Assembly (NCBI GenBank): GCA_000717735.1
Contig: JOBE01000117.1
Location: 1-5,077, forward strand
Reading direction: 5' to 3'
DNA: 5,077 nt
Source of the DNA: Streptomyces griseoluteus
GTDB taxonomy: Bacteria; Actinomycetota; Actinomycetes; Streptomycetales; Streptomycetaceae
Shown here: positions 1-5,077 of the stretch, in pieces
Layout of the letters: the number at the start of each line of letters is the position of its first letter
Numbering within the stretch: the first letter of the stretch is position 1
The notes under the pieces: model-generated
The model's input: only the letters and a program-made list of their open reading frames with translations
Databases searched by the model: none
Told to the model about the DNA's origin: nothing
Position numbers and translations under genes: made by a program

Positions 1-287
1 CAGAAGCGGTCCTGTCCGGGGGTGCCGAACAGGTAGAGGATCAGGTCCTGGTCCAGGGTGATGCGGCCGAAGTCCATGGCGACGGTCGTCGTCGTCTTGT
101 CGCCGGTGTGCGTGAGGTCGTCGATGCCCGCGGACGCGGAGGTCATGACGGCTTCGGTACGCAGCGGGTTGATCTCCGAGACGGCGCCGACGAACGTGGT
201 CTTGCCCACGCCGAATCCGCCCGCCACCACGATCTTCGCGCTGGTGGTTGAACGGGCCGCGCCGCCGCTAGAGCTTGCGAAGTCCAC
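1..287 (-). CDS. cvnD: CvnD, Ras/MglA-like small GTPase of a conservon (5' part only; runs off the window)
   Basis: This is the GTP-binding member of the conservon, expected to switch between GDP and GTP forms while bound to its CvnA/B/C partners at the membrane. The start is the GTG at 287-285, inside the end of cvnC, with an AAAGGG ribosome site 6 nt upstream. Ninety-five codons plus two bases are visible. The protein begins MDFASSSGGA; the P-loop GGFGVGKTT is at residues 23-31, a Thr-rich switch-like stretch DKTTTTVAMDFGR at 63-75, and the G3 motif FGTPGQDRF at 87-95. The G3 motif is FGTPGQ, with no DxxG aspartate, which is usual for this family and unlike classical Ras (DTAGQ). The 20-nt overlap with cvnC suggests translational coupling. 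The base-recognition motif (NKxD-like) and the C-terminus lie outside the window. The family assignment is very secure. Confidence 0.96.
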   Translation of the reverse strand, partial: MDFASSSGGAARSTTSAKIVVAGGFGVGKTTFVGAVSEINPLRTEAVMTSASAGIDDLTHTGDKTTTTVAMDFGRITLDQDLILYLFGTPGQDRF

Positions 288-816
288 TGAGCACCCTTTC
301 GAGCAGTGTCACGTCTGGCTGGCCGCCGGCGGCTTCGTCGCCGCCCGGCTGGTGGATGGCGACGAGTCCGGCCTCGGCCAGGTCGGCGACGAGGATTCGG
401 GCGACGCCGAGGGGGATGGAGAGAAGGGCCGAGATCTCCGCGACCGACTTGATCTCGAAGCACAGCCGGCAGATCCGCTGGTGCTCGGGCAACTGCCCCT
501 GCAGCCGGGACGGATCGGCCGTCGTGCTGACCAGCGCCTCGATGGCGAGCTGGTAGCGCGGCCGGGTCCGGCCGCCGGTCATCGCGTAAGGACGCACCAG
601 CGGGTTGTGCGCGCCGGTGCTGCTGGAACCGGCGGCGGACTGGGCACGCTGGGAGCCGTAGGCACCGGCGGACGGTCCCTGAGGCTGCCGGTAGGGCTGC
701 GAGGCGCCCTGTCTGCTGGGGGCGGAGGGAAAGTTGAACCGGTTCTGCGCATCGCCCTGAGACGGCTGGTGCGCGTCATAACCGTTGTAAGGGCTCGCGC
801 CCGGGGGTGTTCCCAC
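268..816 (-). CDS. cvnC: CvnC, DUF742 protein of a conservon
   Basis: CvnC is the DUF742 member of the conservon complex; in the studied cvn9 system it associates with CvnA, CvnB and CvnD, but its biochemical role is not well defined. With a GTG start at 816 it has 182 residues. Residues 1-70 form a Gln/Ser/Gly/Pro-rich, probably disordered arm. The DUF742 domain begins at LVRPYAMTGGRTRPRYQL (about 73-90) and runs to the end, with the family motifs LPEHQRIC, SVAEISALLSIPLGVARIL and HQPGGDEAAGG, ending ERVLSGLRKL. I chose GTG 816 because AGGAGG (827-822) lies 5 nt before it and the resulting MGTPPGASP start resembles other CvnC starts. An in-frame ATG at 846 would add 10 residues but has only a weak ribosome site. 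The low-complexity arm is long for a family often consisting of little more than the domain. The gene overlaps cvnD by 20 nt. Confidence 0.95.
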   Translation of the reverse strand: MGTPPGASPYNGYDAHQPSQGDAQNRFNFPSAPSRQGASQPYRQPQGPSAGAYGSQRAQSAAGSSSTGAHNPLVRPYAMTGGRTRPRYQLAIEALVSTTADPSRLQGQLPEHQRICRLCFEIKSVAEISALLSIPLGVARILVADLAEAGLVAIHQPGGDEAAGGQPDVTLLERVLSGLRKL

Positions 817-821
817 GTTCT

Positions 822-827
822 CCTCCT
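822..827 (-). promoter_or_regulatory. Strong Shine-Dalgarno that decides the cvnC start
   Basis: On the minus strand AGGAGG lies 5 nt before the GTG at 816-814. The in-frame ATG at 846-844 has only a short GGGA just before it and sits 13 nt downstream of a strong hairpin. The GTG is therefore the more likely cvnC start. Confidence 0.75.
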
Positions 828-858
828 CGACTGCCTCGCGGTCCATGTCCCGTGGAAC

Positions 859-890
859 CGCGCCACCGCACCCTACGGGGCGGTGGCGCG
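859..890 (-). other. Perfect 11-bp inverted repeat (hairpin) between cvnB and cvnC
   Basis: The arms CGCGCCACCGC (859-869) and GCGGTGGCGCG (880-890) pair perfectly. Inside the 10-nt loop, CCC (871-873) and GGG (877-879) could pair as well. The hairpin starts 18 nt after the cvnB stop and ends 43 nt before the likely cvnC start. No T-run follows it, so it is not a canonical intrinsic terminator, although Streptomyces terminators often lack one. It could be a partial terminator, a barrier to 3' decay protecting the cvnAB mRNA, or a processing site. The function is inferred; the structure is seen directly. Confidence 0.75.
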
Positions 891-908
891 AAACGCACTG
901 TCTGTCTG

Positions 909-1322
909 TTAGTTGAGAAGACTTCCCTGAAGCTCCGCCCGGAGGTCAGGAGTCAGGACGGTGCCCGCGCGGTCGACGAGCAGCGCCATCTCGTAGCCCA
1001 CGAGACCGATGTCGGCCTCCGGGTGGGCGAGCACGGCCAGCGAGGAGCCGTCCGAGATCGACATGATGAAGAGGAAGCCGCGCTCCATCTCCACGACGGT
1101 CTGGTTGACCGCACCGCCCTCGAAGATCCGGGACGCGCCCGCGGTCAGCGAGGTCAGCCCGGAGGCGACGGCCGCCAGCTGGTCGGCGCGGTCCCGGGGG
1201 AACCCGTCGGACATCGCCAGCAGGAGTCCGTCGGCGGAGACCACCACCGTGTGCGACACCCCGGGGGTGTTGTCCACGAAGTTGGTGATCAACCAGTTCA
1301 GATTCTGCGCCGCCTGGCTCAT
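909..1322 (-). CDS. cvnB: CvnB, roadblock/LC7-domain protein of a conservon
   Basis: CvnB is a small roadblock/LC7 protein, the fold used by MglB and other regulators of small GTPases; in a conservon it is expected to bind CvnD and the kinase-like CvnA. The product is 137 residues, the usual family length, and is essentially one domain. It begins MSQAAQNLNWLITNFV and contains the family hallmarks GVSHTVVVSADGLLLAMS (about 21-38), DRADQLAAVASGLTSL (43-58), an FEGG turn, MSISDGSSLAVLAHPEADIG and a conserved end TPDLRAELQGSLLN. The start used is ATG 1322-1320. A GTG two codons upstream (1328-1326) is in frame and sits 7 nt after AGGAG (1340-1336), so the true protein may be two residues longer (MSMSQAA...). 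Only 7 nt separate it from cvnA, so the two are probably co-translated. Longer in-frame readings into the end of cvnA are unlikely. Confidence 0.96.
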   Translation of the reverse strand: MSQAAQNLNWLITNFVDNTPGVSHTVVVSADGLLLAMSDGFPRDRADQLAAVASGLTSLTAGASRIFEGGAVNQTVVEMERGFLFIMSISDGSSLAVLAHPEADIGLVGYEMALLVDRAGTVLTPDLRAELQGSLLN

Positions 1323-1329
1323 GCTCACA

Positions 1330-4300
1330 CTAACGCTCCTGGTTGTAGGTACTGCCCGGGCCGTGGCCCGATCCGTTCGTGTCCGTTCCCGCGGTGCGTC
1401 CCTGCTGGACACCCCGGCGCAGGTTGCTCAACCTGCCCCGGACGTCCTCGGGGGCGCGGGAGACCTGGGGGCCGCCCTGCGGGGTCTGCTCAGCCGTGCC
1501 CTCGACCAGGTTGGCCTTCGGGACCCGGCGGGGGAGACCGGACGAGGTGACCCCGCCGGCCTTCGGGTCCTTGAGCTTCCCGGCCCGCTGCCAGCGCTCG
1601 TCGTTGGTCGAGCGCCACGCTTCGGTGCCTTCGGCATCGTCTTCGTGCCGCTGCTCCTGCGCCGCCTGAACGGGCTTCGCCTGCTGCGGTGCCTGCTGCT
1701 GCGGCGCCTGCGGGCTCTGCGAGGCGACACTGCCGCGCCGCGGCAGACCGGCGTCGGTCATCGCGTGACCGGCATCCGGGGCGGAACTCGGGGTAGGACC
1801 GGGACGGTCGAAGCCTACGCCGTCAGGGGCCTGTTCGGGGGCGCTCGGAGCAGATTCCGTTTCCGCTCCGTACTGCTGCGTCCAGCCGCTGTCGTAAGCG
1901 TTCTGATCCTGCCACTCCGCCTGGTGGGGCTGGGCATCGAACGCGTTTCCGTACTGCTGGTGTTCGGCTTCCGGGGCCTCGTACGAGGCTTCCGCATAGC
2001 CGGGCTGCTGCGGGTACGACTCGTAGCCCTGCTGCTGCGGGTACGCGTACTCGTCCTGCTGCTGCGGGAAGCCGGCCGGGTACTCCTGGCCGTACTCCTG
2101 CGCCTGCTGCTGCCCGTACTCCTGACCCTGCGCGTACTGCTCCGCCGGGTACTCCTGGGCCTGCTGCTGCGCGTACTCCTGGCCCTGGGCGTACTCGTGG
2201 CCCTGGTTCCCGTACGCGTCCGGCTGCTGCTGCTCGTCCTGCTCCGTCTCGTCGCGGAAGAGCGGGCGGTCGCCACCCTGCGCCTGGGCCTCCAGGGCGG
2301 CACGCCGCCCCTCGCGCTTCAGCGAGCGGTTGACCGGGTCGAGCGGGGGCTCCTGCTCGGCCTGCCGCTCGTAGCGCGAGTCGTCGAAGCCGAGGTCGGC
2401 CGCGGTCAGCATCTGCTGCTGCGGGGCCGCCTCGAAGGCGCTCTGCTGTTGCTGCTGCTGCGGAATGATCTGGGAGACCGTGAAGTCGTCCTGGAGCGGC
2501 TGCTCACCGCCACCGCCGTGCGTGATCGCGTCCGGCAGCATCACCAGCGAGGTCGTACCGGCCTGCTCGCCCGAGGGGCGGAGCTGGACCCGGATGCCGT
2601 GGCGGTCGGCGAGCCGGCCGACCACGAACAGGCCCATGCGCTGCGAGACGGCCGCGTCGACGGTCGGCGGGTTGGCCAGCTTGTGGTTGATGTCCGCGAA
2701 GTCCTCGGCGGTGAGGCCGATGCCCTTGTCGTGGATCTCGACCATCACGCGGCCGTCGGGGAGACGGGTCGCGGTGACACGGACCTTGGTCTGCGGGGAG
2801 GAGAACGTGGTGGCGTTCTCCAGGAGCTCGGCGAGCAGGTGGACGAGGTCGGTCACGGCCTGGCCGTGGATCTCGGCCTCCGGGACGCCCGCCAGCTCGA
2901 TGCGCTCGTACTGCTCCACCTCGGAGGAGGCGGCGCGCATGACGTCGACCAGCGGGACCGGCTGGTCCCAGCGGCGGCCCGGCTCCTCGCCGGCGAGGAC
3001 CAGGAGGTTCTCGCCGTTGCGGCGCATACGGGTGGCCAGGTGGTCCAGACGGAAGAGGTTCTCCAGCTGGTCCGGGTCGGCCTCGTTGTTCTCCAGGTCG
3101 GTGATGAGGGTCAGCTGGCCCTCGATCAGCGACTGGTTGCGGCGCGAGAGGTTCGTGAAGATCGCGTTGACGTTGCCCCGGAGCATGGCCTGCTCGGCGG
3201 CGAGCCGGACGGCCTCGCGGTGGACCTGGTCGAAGGCGCGGGCGACCTCGCCGATCTCGTCCTGCGAGTCGATCGGGATGGGCTGGACGCGGGTGTCGAC
3301 GCGGCCGGGCTCGGTCCGGGAGAGCTGGTCGACCAGCATCGGCAGGCGCTGCTCGGCGATGCCGAAGGCGGCGTTGCGCAGCTGGAGCATCGAGCGGCTC
3401 ATCTGGCGGGCCATCATCCCGGCCAGGATGAAGGCGGCGAGCAGGGCGACGACGACGATGCCGCCGATGACCCAGGCGTCCGTCTTGGCCTCGTCGGAGA
3501 TCCTGACGGCCTCGGCGACGGCCTTGTCGACGAGGATCTTCTCGACCTCGGAGTAGCCCTCGAACTTGGCGGTGGCGACGGCCATCCAGGACTCGGCCGT
3601 GATGCCCTTGGCCTCCAGGGCCGCGAGGGCCTCGGGGGTCTTGGCGGTGCCGATCGCGGAGGCGACGCCGGAGTAGACGGAGCCGTCCTTGCCCTTGGGC
3701 AGCTCGACGCCGGCGGCCTGCATCTGCTTGGCGCCCTCGGTGGCCTTGCCGGCCATGACCTTCTTCAGCAGCTCGACGTCCTCGGGCATACCACCGGAGG
3801 CGTACTCGCCGAGGGCGATCTGCTCCAGGTAGTTGTACGAGTTGAACGCCACGGACTGCTGGGCGAAGACGGCTTCGGTGCGGCTGGGCCGGACCAGGAG
3901 CTGGGTGCCGATCGAGCGCTGGAGGGACTCGGCGCCCTTGGCCAGCTGGACGGCGTACACGCTGCGGCCGTAGGCGGTGACGTTGCCGGTGCCGAGGCCG
4001 AGCTCGTTGGAGAACTCGGTGAGGTAGTGCTGGACGCCGGTGTACCCGAGCTGGGTGTTCACCGGGTCGAGAGCACGGGTGTACGCGGCCTTGCGCAGCG
4101 CGTCGAGCTTCGGCTCCTCGTCCTTGAAGAGGCGCAGCCGGCGCTCCAGGCCCTGGCCCGAGGGCAGGTTCTTGGCGGCCTCGTCGAACTTGAGCCGGGC
4201 GGCGTCGGTCGCGGCGTAGGCCTGCGTGACGTCGTCGCTCTTGCGGTCCTCGGGGGTCTTCGCGGCGAGCAGCGGGCCGGCGGTGAGGTCGCGCTCGTTG

Positions 4301-4632
4301 AGCAGCGCGGTGCTGTACTCCGAGGCGGCGCGCACGATGAGCGCCGTCTTCTCGGCGTCCTGCGCCTCCTGCCAGGTGTCGATCGCGCCCTTGACCTGGA
4401 AGCCGCCCATGACGAGTCCGACGAGCACGGGTATGCAGAGGATCGCGTTCAGGCGGGTGGGCACCCGCCAGTTACGGGGCGACAGCTTGCTGGAGCTCCC
4501 CTTGGCCGCCGCGGCGGGCGGCGGTGTCACGGGTACGTCCGCGGGCGACACAGCGGTACGCGACGGCGGCGTGAAGTTGCCCCGCGTGCTCCGCGTGTCC
4601 TGCTCCGCGGAGCTTTCCTTGCTTCGCCTCAC
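1330..4632 (-). CDS. cvnA: CvnA, membrane sensor-histidine-kinase-like protein of a conservon
   Basis: This is the membrane sensor of the conservon (1100 residues, GTG start). The order is: a Pro/Ala-rich cytoplasmic N-terminus (1-58); TM1 (about 61-79, LNAILCIPVLVGLVMGG); an extracytoplasmic sensor region of about 300 residues (82-385), likely of the nitrate/nitrite-sensor-like (NIT) type; TM2 (about 386-407); HAMP (about 408-478, with DEIGEVARAFD); a dimerisation-like helical region with LDHLATRMRRNGENLL (529-544); and a HATPase domain (about 555-700) with N-box ELLENATTF (602-610), DKGIGL (635-640) and MGLFVVGRLADRHG (666-679). His531 is the candidate phospho-acceptor site, but the usual H-E/D-P box is absent. 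Residues 720-925 are Gln/Tyr/Glu-rich and low in complexity; a conserved end follows (GLPRRVPKANLV, 1032-1043; VRGRLSNLRRGV, 1064-1075). No ATG, GTG or TTG codon lies between the upstream in-frame stop and GTG 4632, which fixes the start. GAGAGG lies 11 nt upstream. There are no TTA codons. The ligand is unknown. Confidence 0.96.
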   Translation of the reverse strand: MRRSKESSAEQDTRSTRGNFTPPSRTAVSPADVPVTPPPAAAAKGSSSKLSPRNWRVPTRLNAILCIPVLVGLVMGGFQVKGAIDTWQEAQDAEKTALIVRAASEYSTALLNERDLTAGPLLAAKTPEDRKSDDVTQAYAATDAARLKFDEAAKNLPSGQGLERRLRLFKDEEPKLDALRKAAYTRALDPVNTQLGYTGVQHYLTEFSNELGLGTGNVTAYGRSVYAVQLAKGAESLQRSIGTQLLVRPSRTEAVFAQQSVAFNSYNYLEQIALGEYASGGMPEDVELLKKVMAGKATEGAKQMQAAGVELPKGKDGSVYSGVASAIGTAKTPEALAALEAKGITAESWMAVATAKFEGYSEVEKILVDKAVAEAVRISDEAKTDAWVIGGIVVVALLAAFILAGMMARQMSRSMLQLRNAAFGIAEQRLPMLVDQLSRTEPGRVDTRVQPIPIDSQDEIGEVARAFDQVHREAVRLAAEQAMLRGNVNAIFTNLSRRNQSLIEGQLTLITDLENNEADPDQLENLFRLDHLATRMRRNGENLLVLAGEEPGRRWDQPVPLVDVMRAASSEVEQYERIELAGVPEAEIHGQAVTDLVHLLAELLENATTFSSPQTKVRVTATRLPDGRVMVEIHDKGIGLTAEDFADINHKLANPPTVDAAVSQRMGLFVVGRLADRHGIRVQLRPSGEQAGTTSLVMLPDAITHGGGGEQPLQDDFTVSQIIPQQQQQQSAFEAAPQQQMLTAADLGFDDSRYERQAEQEPPLDPVNRSLKREGRRAALEAQAQGGDRPLFRDETEQDEQQQPDAYGNQGHEYAQGQEYAQQQAQEYPAEQYAQGQEYGQQQAQEYGQEYPAGFPQQQDEYAYPQQQGYESYPQQPGYAEASYEAPEAEHQQYGNAFDAQPHQAEWQDQNAYDSGWTQQYGAETESAPSAPEQAPDGVGFDRPGPTPSSAPDAGHAMTDAGLPRRGSVASQSPQAPQQQAPQQAKPVQAAQEQRHEDDAEGTEAWRSTNDERWQRAGKLKDPKAGGVTSSGLPRRVPKANLVEGTAEQTPQGGPQVSRAPEDVRGRLSNLRRGVQQGRTAGTDTNGSGHGPGSTYNQER
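2102..2195 (-). repeat. Two-copy 37-bp direct repeat coding a 19-residue-period Gln/Tyr repeat in CvnA
   Basis: Copies at 2102-2138 and 2159-2195 match at 34 of 37 positions and are offset by 57 bp, exactly 19 codons, so the reading frame is kept. In protein they give YAQGQEYAQQQAQEY (residues 814-828) and YAQGQEYGQQQAQEY (833-847). Weaker related units (QEYGQEYPAG, YAYPQQQGYESYPQQPGY) continue to about residue 880. This looks like in-frame expansion of a low-complexity segment. Confidence 0.85.
2443..2460 (-). repeat. CAG/CAA trinucleotide run coding Gln6 in CvnA
   Basis: Six consecutive Gln codons (CAG x3, CAA, CAG x2) encode residues 725-730, shortly after the HATPase domain, at the start of the Gln-rich tail. 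Other short CTG-rich stretches lie near 1678-1705 and 2410-2422. Length variation between strains is plausible. Confidence 0.75.
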
Positions 4633-4800
4633 TCGACCAACAACCTCTCGGCGTCGGCACCTACGTTGTGCCGGTGTTTCGTTCAGGGCCGTACTACTCG
4701 GGAGTTCATGAATTGCAGCACGTGAAGGGGGTCCGTTCCAAACAGTGGGATGCGGCGCCTTTCAGTGGTCCACGCCTCGCATAAAACGGGCATAAAGAAC

Positions 4801-4824
4801 GAGCCCCGCCAAAAGGCGGGGCTC
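4801..4824 (-). terminator. Perfect 10-bp stem, 4-nt loop hairpin; probable terminator of the upstream conservon
   Basis: GAGCCCCGCC (4801-4810), AAAA, GGCGGGGCTC (4815-4824) form a perfect GC-rich stem. On the minus strand the loop is TTTT and the stem is followed by GTTCTTTATG, which is T-rich but not a clean T-run. It lies 147 nt after the upstream cvnD stop and 168 nt before cvnA, which fits termination of the upstream operon. It could also act in the opposite direction or as an mRNA end stabiliser. Confidence 0.7.
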
Positions 4825-4837
4825 ATGTGAGCGCAGC

Positions 4838-4863
4838 GACACCGAGTGGATGCATCGGGTGTC
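4838..4863. other. Imperfect hairpin with one bulged base in the intergenic region
   Basis: GACACCGA (4838-4845) pairs with TCGGGTGTC (4855-4863) if one G is bulged, around a 9-nt loop. It lies between the two stronger hairpins. Its arms carry the same GACAC/GTGTC pair as the 4904-4934 hairpin, so alternative pairings between them are possible. The role is unknown. Confidence 0.4.
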
Positions 4864-4903
4864 CGGGGCGCCCCAATTCTCATTCGAAACGTTATGAACG
4901 CGA

Positions 4904-4934
4904 GGGCGGCCGTGTCGAAGGACACAGACCGCCC
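4904..4934 (-). terminator. Interrupted hairpin just downstream of the upstream cvnD
   Basis: GGGCGG (4904-4909) pairs with CCGCCC (4929-4934), and GTGTC (4912-4916) with GACAC (4921-4925), around a 4-nt loop, with an internal loop of 2 against 3 bases. It begins 37 nt after the cvnD stop on the minus strand, a typical place for a terminator or 3'-end stabiliser. No T-run follows directly, so it is less certain than the perfect hairpin further on. Confidence 0.5.
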
Positions 4935-4971
4935 CTGGCAGCGGCATATGACAACCGCCCTGGTCGATCCG

Positions 4972-5077
4972 CTACTTGAGCCGGGCCATGAGGGCGTGCT
5001 CGACGAGCGTGATGAGGGCGCTCTTGGCGTCGGCGCGGTGGCGGGCGTCGGTGGTGATGATGGGGGTGTCGGGGCCG
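4972..5077 (-). CDS. cvnD: C-terminal end of a CvnD-type GTPase from the upstream conservon (5' part outside the window)
   Basis: Thirty-four codons and the TAG stop (4974-4972) are visible on the minus strand. The peptide contains TPIITTDARHRADAKSALI and ends TLVEHALMARLK. This matches the C-terminal pattern of CvnD proteins: a TDAR segment, then a final amphipathic helix of the ALITLVEHAL type. The nucleotide-binding motifs lie outside the window. The orientation matches the cvnA-D genes downstream, so this should be the last cvn gene of a separate, tandem conservon. A lone GTPase gene of the same family is possible, since its partners are not visible. The fragment is short, but the pattern is distinctive. 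Confidence 0.85.
   Translation of the reverse strand, partial: GPDTPIITTDARHRADAKSALITLVEHALMARLK

Larger units (their letters stand above)
4633..4971. other. 339-base intergenic region between two conservons
   Basis: The region separates the end of the upstream cvnD from the start of cvnA and should hold the upstream terminator and the cvnA promoter. It contains inverted repeats at 4801-4824, 4838-4863, 4865-4874 (GGGGCGCCCC) and 4904-4934. There are AT-richer patches at about 4780-4799 and 4876-4898, and short palindromes TTCATGAA (4705-4712) and CACGTG (4719-4724). The best promoter-like pair I find for cvnA is weak: CTGAAC (4686-4681), 17 nt, TAGGTG (4663-4658). I see no convincing gene here; short minus-strand open frames across it lack conserved-looking content. 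Confidence 0.6.

Noticed and set aside
58..912. A 284-codon plus-strand frame antisense to cvnC and part of cvnD
   Set aside because: It has the same cause as the frame opposite cvnA: it is codon-aligned with cvnC and open because of rare-codon avoidance. It has no domain signature, whereas the minus strand encodes clear DUF742 and GTPase proteins.
1323..1412. A 30-residue N-terminal extension of CvnB reaching into the end of cvnA
   Set aside because: The extra residues are Arg/Thr-rich out-of-frame cvnA sequence, while the family start MSQAAQNLNW, with an upstream AGGAG, lies just after the cvnA stop.
2465..3556. A 363-codon plus-strand frame inside cvnA
   Set aside because: Its Ser/Arg/Trp-rich composition is typical of an out-of-frame reading of high-GC DNA, and it lies opposite the well-conserved HAMP and HATPase coding sequence.
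4658..4686. A -35/-10-like pair (CTGAAC, 17 nt, TAGGTG) before cvnA
   Set aside because: The match to the housekeeping consensus is poor and would leave a very short leader overlapping the ribosome site, so I did not list it as a promoter.
1009..4725. A 1238-codon open frame on the plus strand, antisense to all of cvnA
   Set aside because: Its codons are exact reverse complements of the cvnA codons, so it stays open simply because cvnA uses no TTA, CTA or TCA codons, all rare in Streptomyces. The product is a Leu/Arg/Gly-rich string with no recognisable domain. A useful by-product is that cvnA has no TTA codon and so is not directly bldA dependent.
4683..4947. Short minus-strand open frames in the intergenic region
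   Set aside because: They run through the hairpins, have no good ribosome sites that I can see, and show no recognisable protein content.

Overview
The window comes from a high-GC actinomycete, almost certainly Streptomyces or a close relative. Codon third positions are strongly G/C, GTG starts are common, and the gene set is the actinobacterial 'conservon' (cvn). All real genes read on the minus strand.

Layout, in the direction of transcription (right to left): the last 34 codons of a CvnD-type GTPase from an upstream conservon (5077-4972); a 339-base intergenic region with several inverted repeats (4971-4633); cvnA, a large two-TM sensor-kinase-like protein with a long Gln/Tyr-rich tail (4632-1330); cvnB, a roadblock/LC7 protein (1322-909); a 92-base gap with a strong 11-bp hairpin; cvnC, a DUF742 protein with a disordered N-terminal arm (816-268); and the first 95 codons of cvnD, a Ras/MglA-like GTPase (287-1, running off the window). 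The A-B-C-D order is complete apart from the truncated 3' part of cvnD. A second cvnD lies directly upstream in the same orientation, so two conservons appear to sit in tandem.

How the parts fit together: from what is known of the family (cvn9 of S. coelicolor), CvnA is membrane bound and CvnB, CvnC and CvnD associate with it in a complex likened to a eukaryotic G-protein-coupled system. CvnB resembles MglB-type roadblock regulators and CvnD resembles MglA-type small GTPases. The signal sensed by this copy cannot be read from the sequence. The genes look like one transcription unit: cvnA-cvnB are 7 nt apart and cvnC-cvnD overlap by 20 nt. The cvnB-cvnC hairpin is a possible point of uneven expression.

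The overall system is a known type. The less ordinary features are the long low-complexity tail of CvnA with a 19-residue tandem repeat, the similar low-complexity arm on CvnC, the intra-operon hairpin, and the hairpin cluster between the two conservons. I see no mobile elements, tRNA, rRNA or CRISPR.
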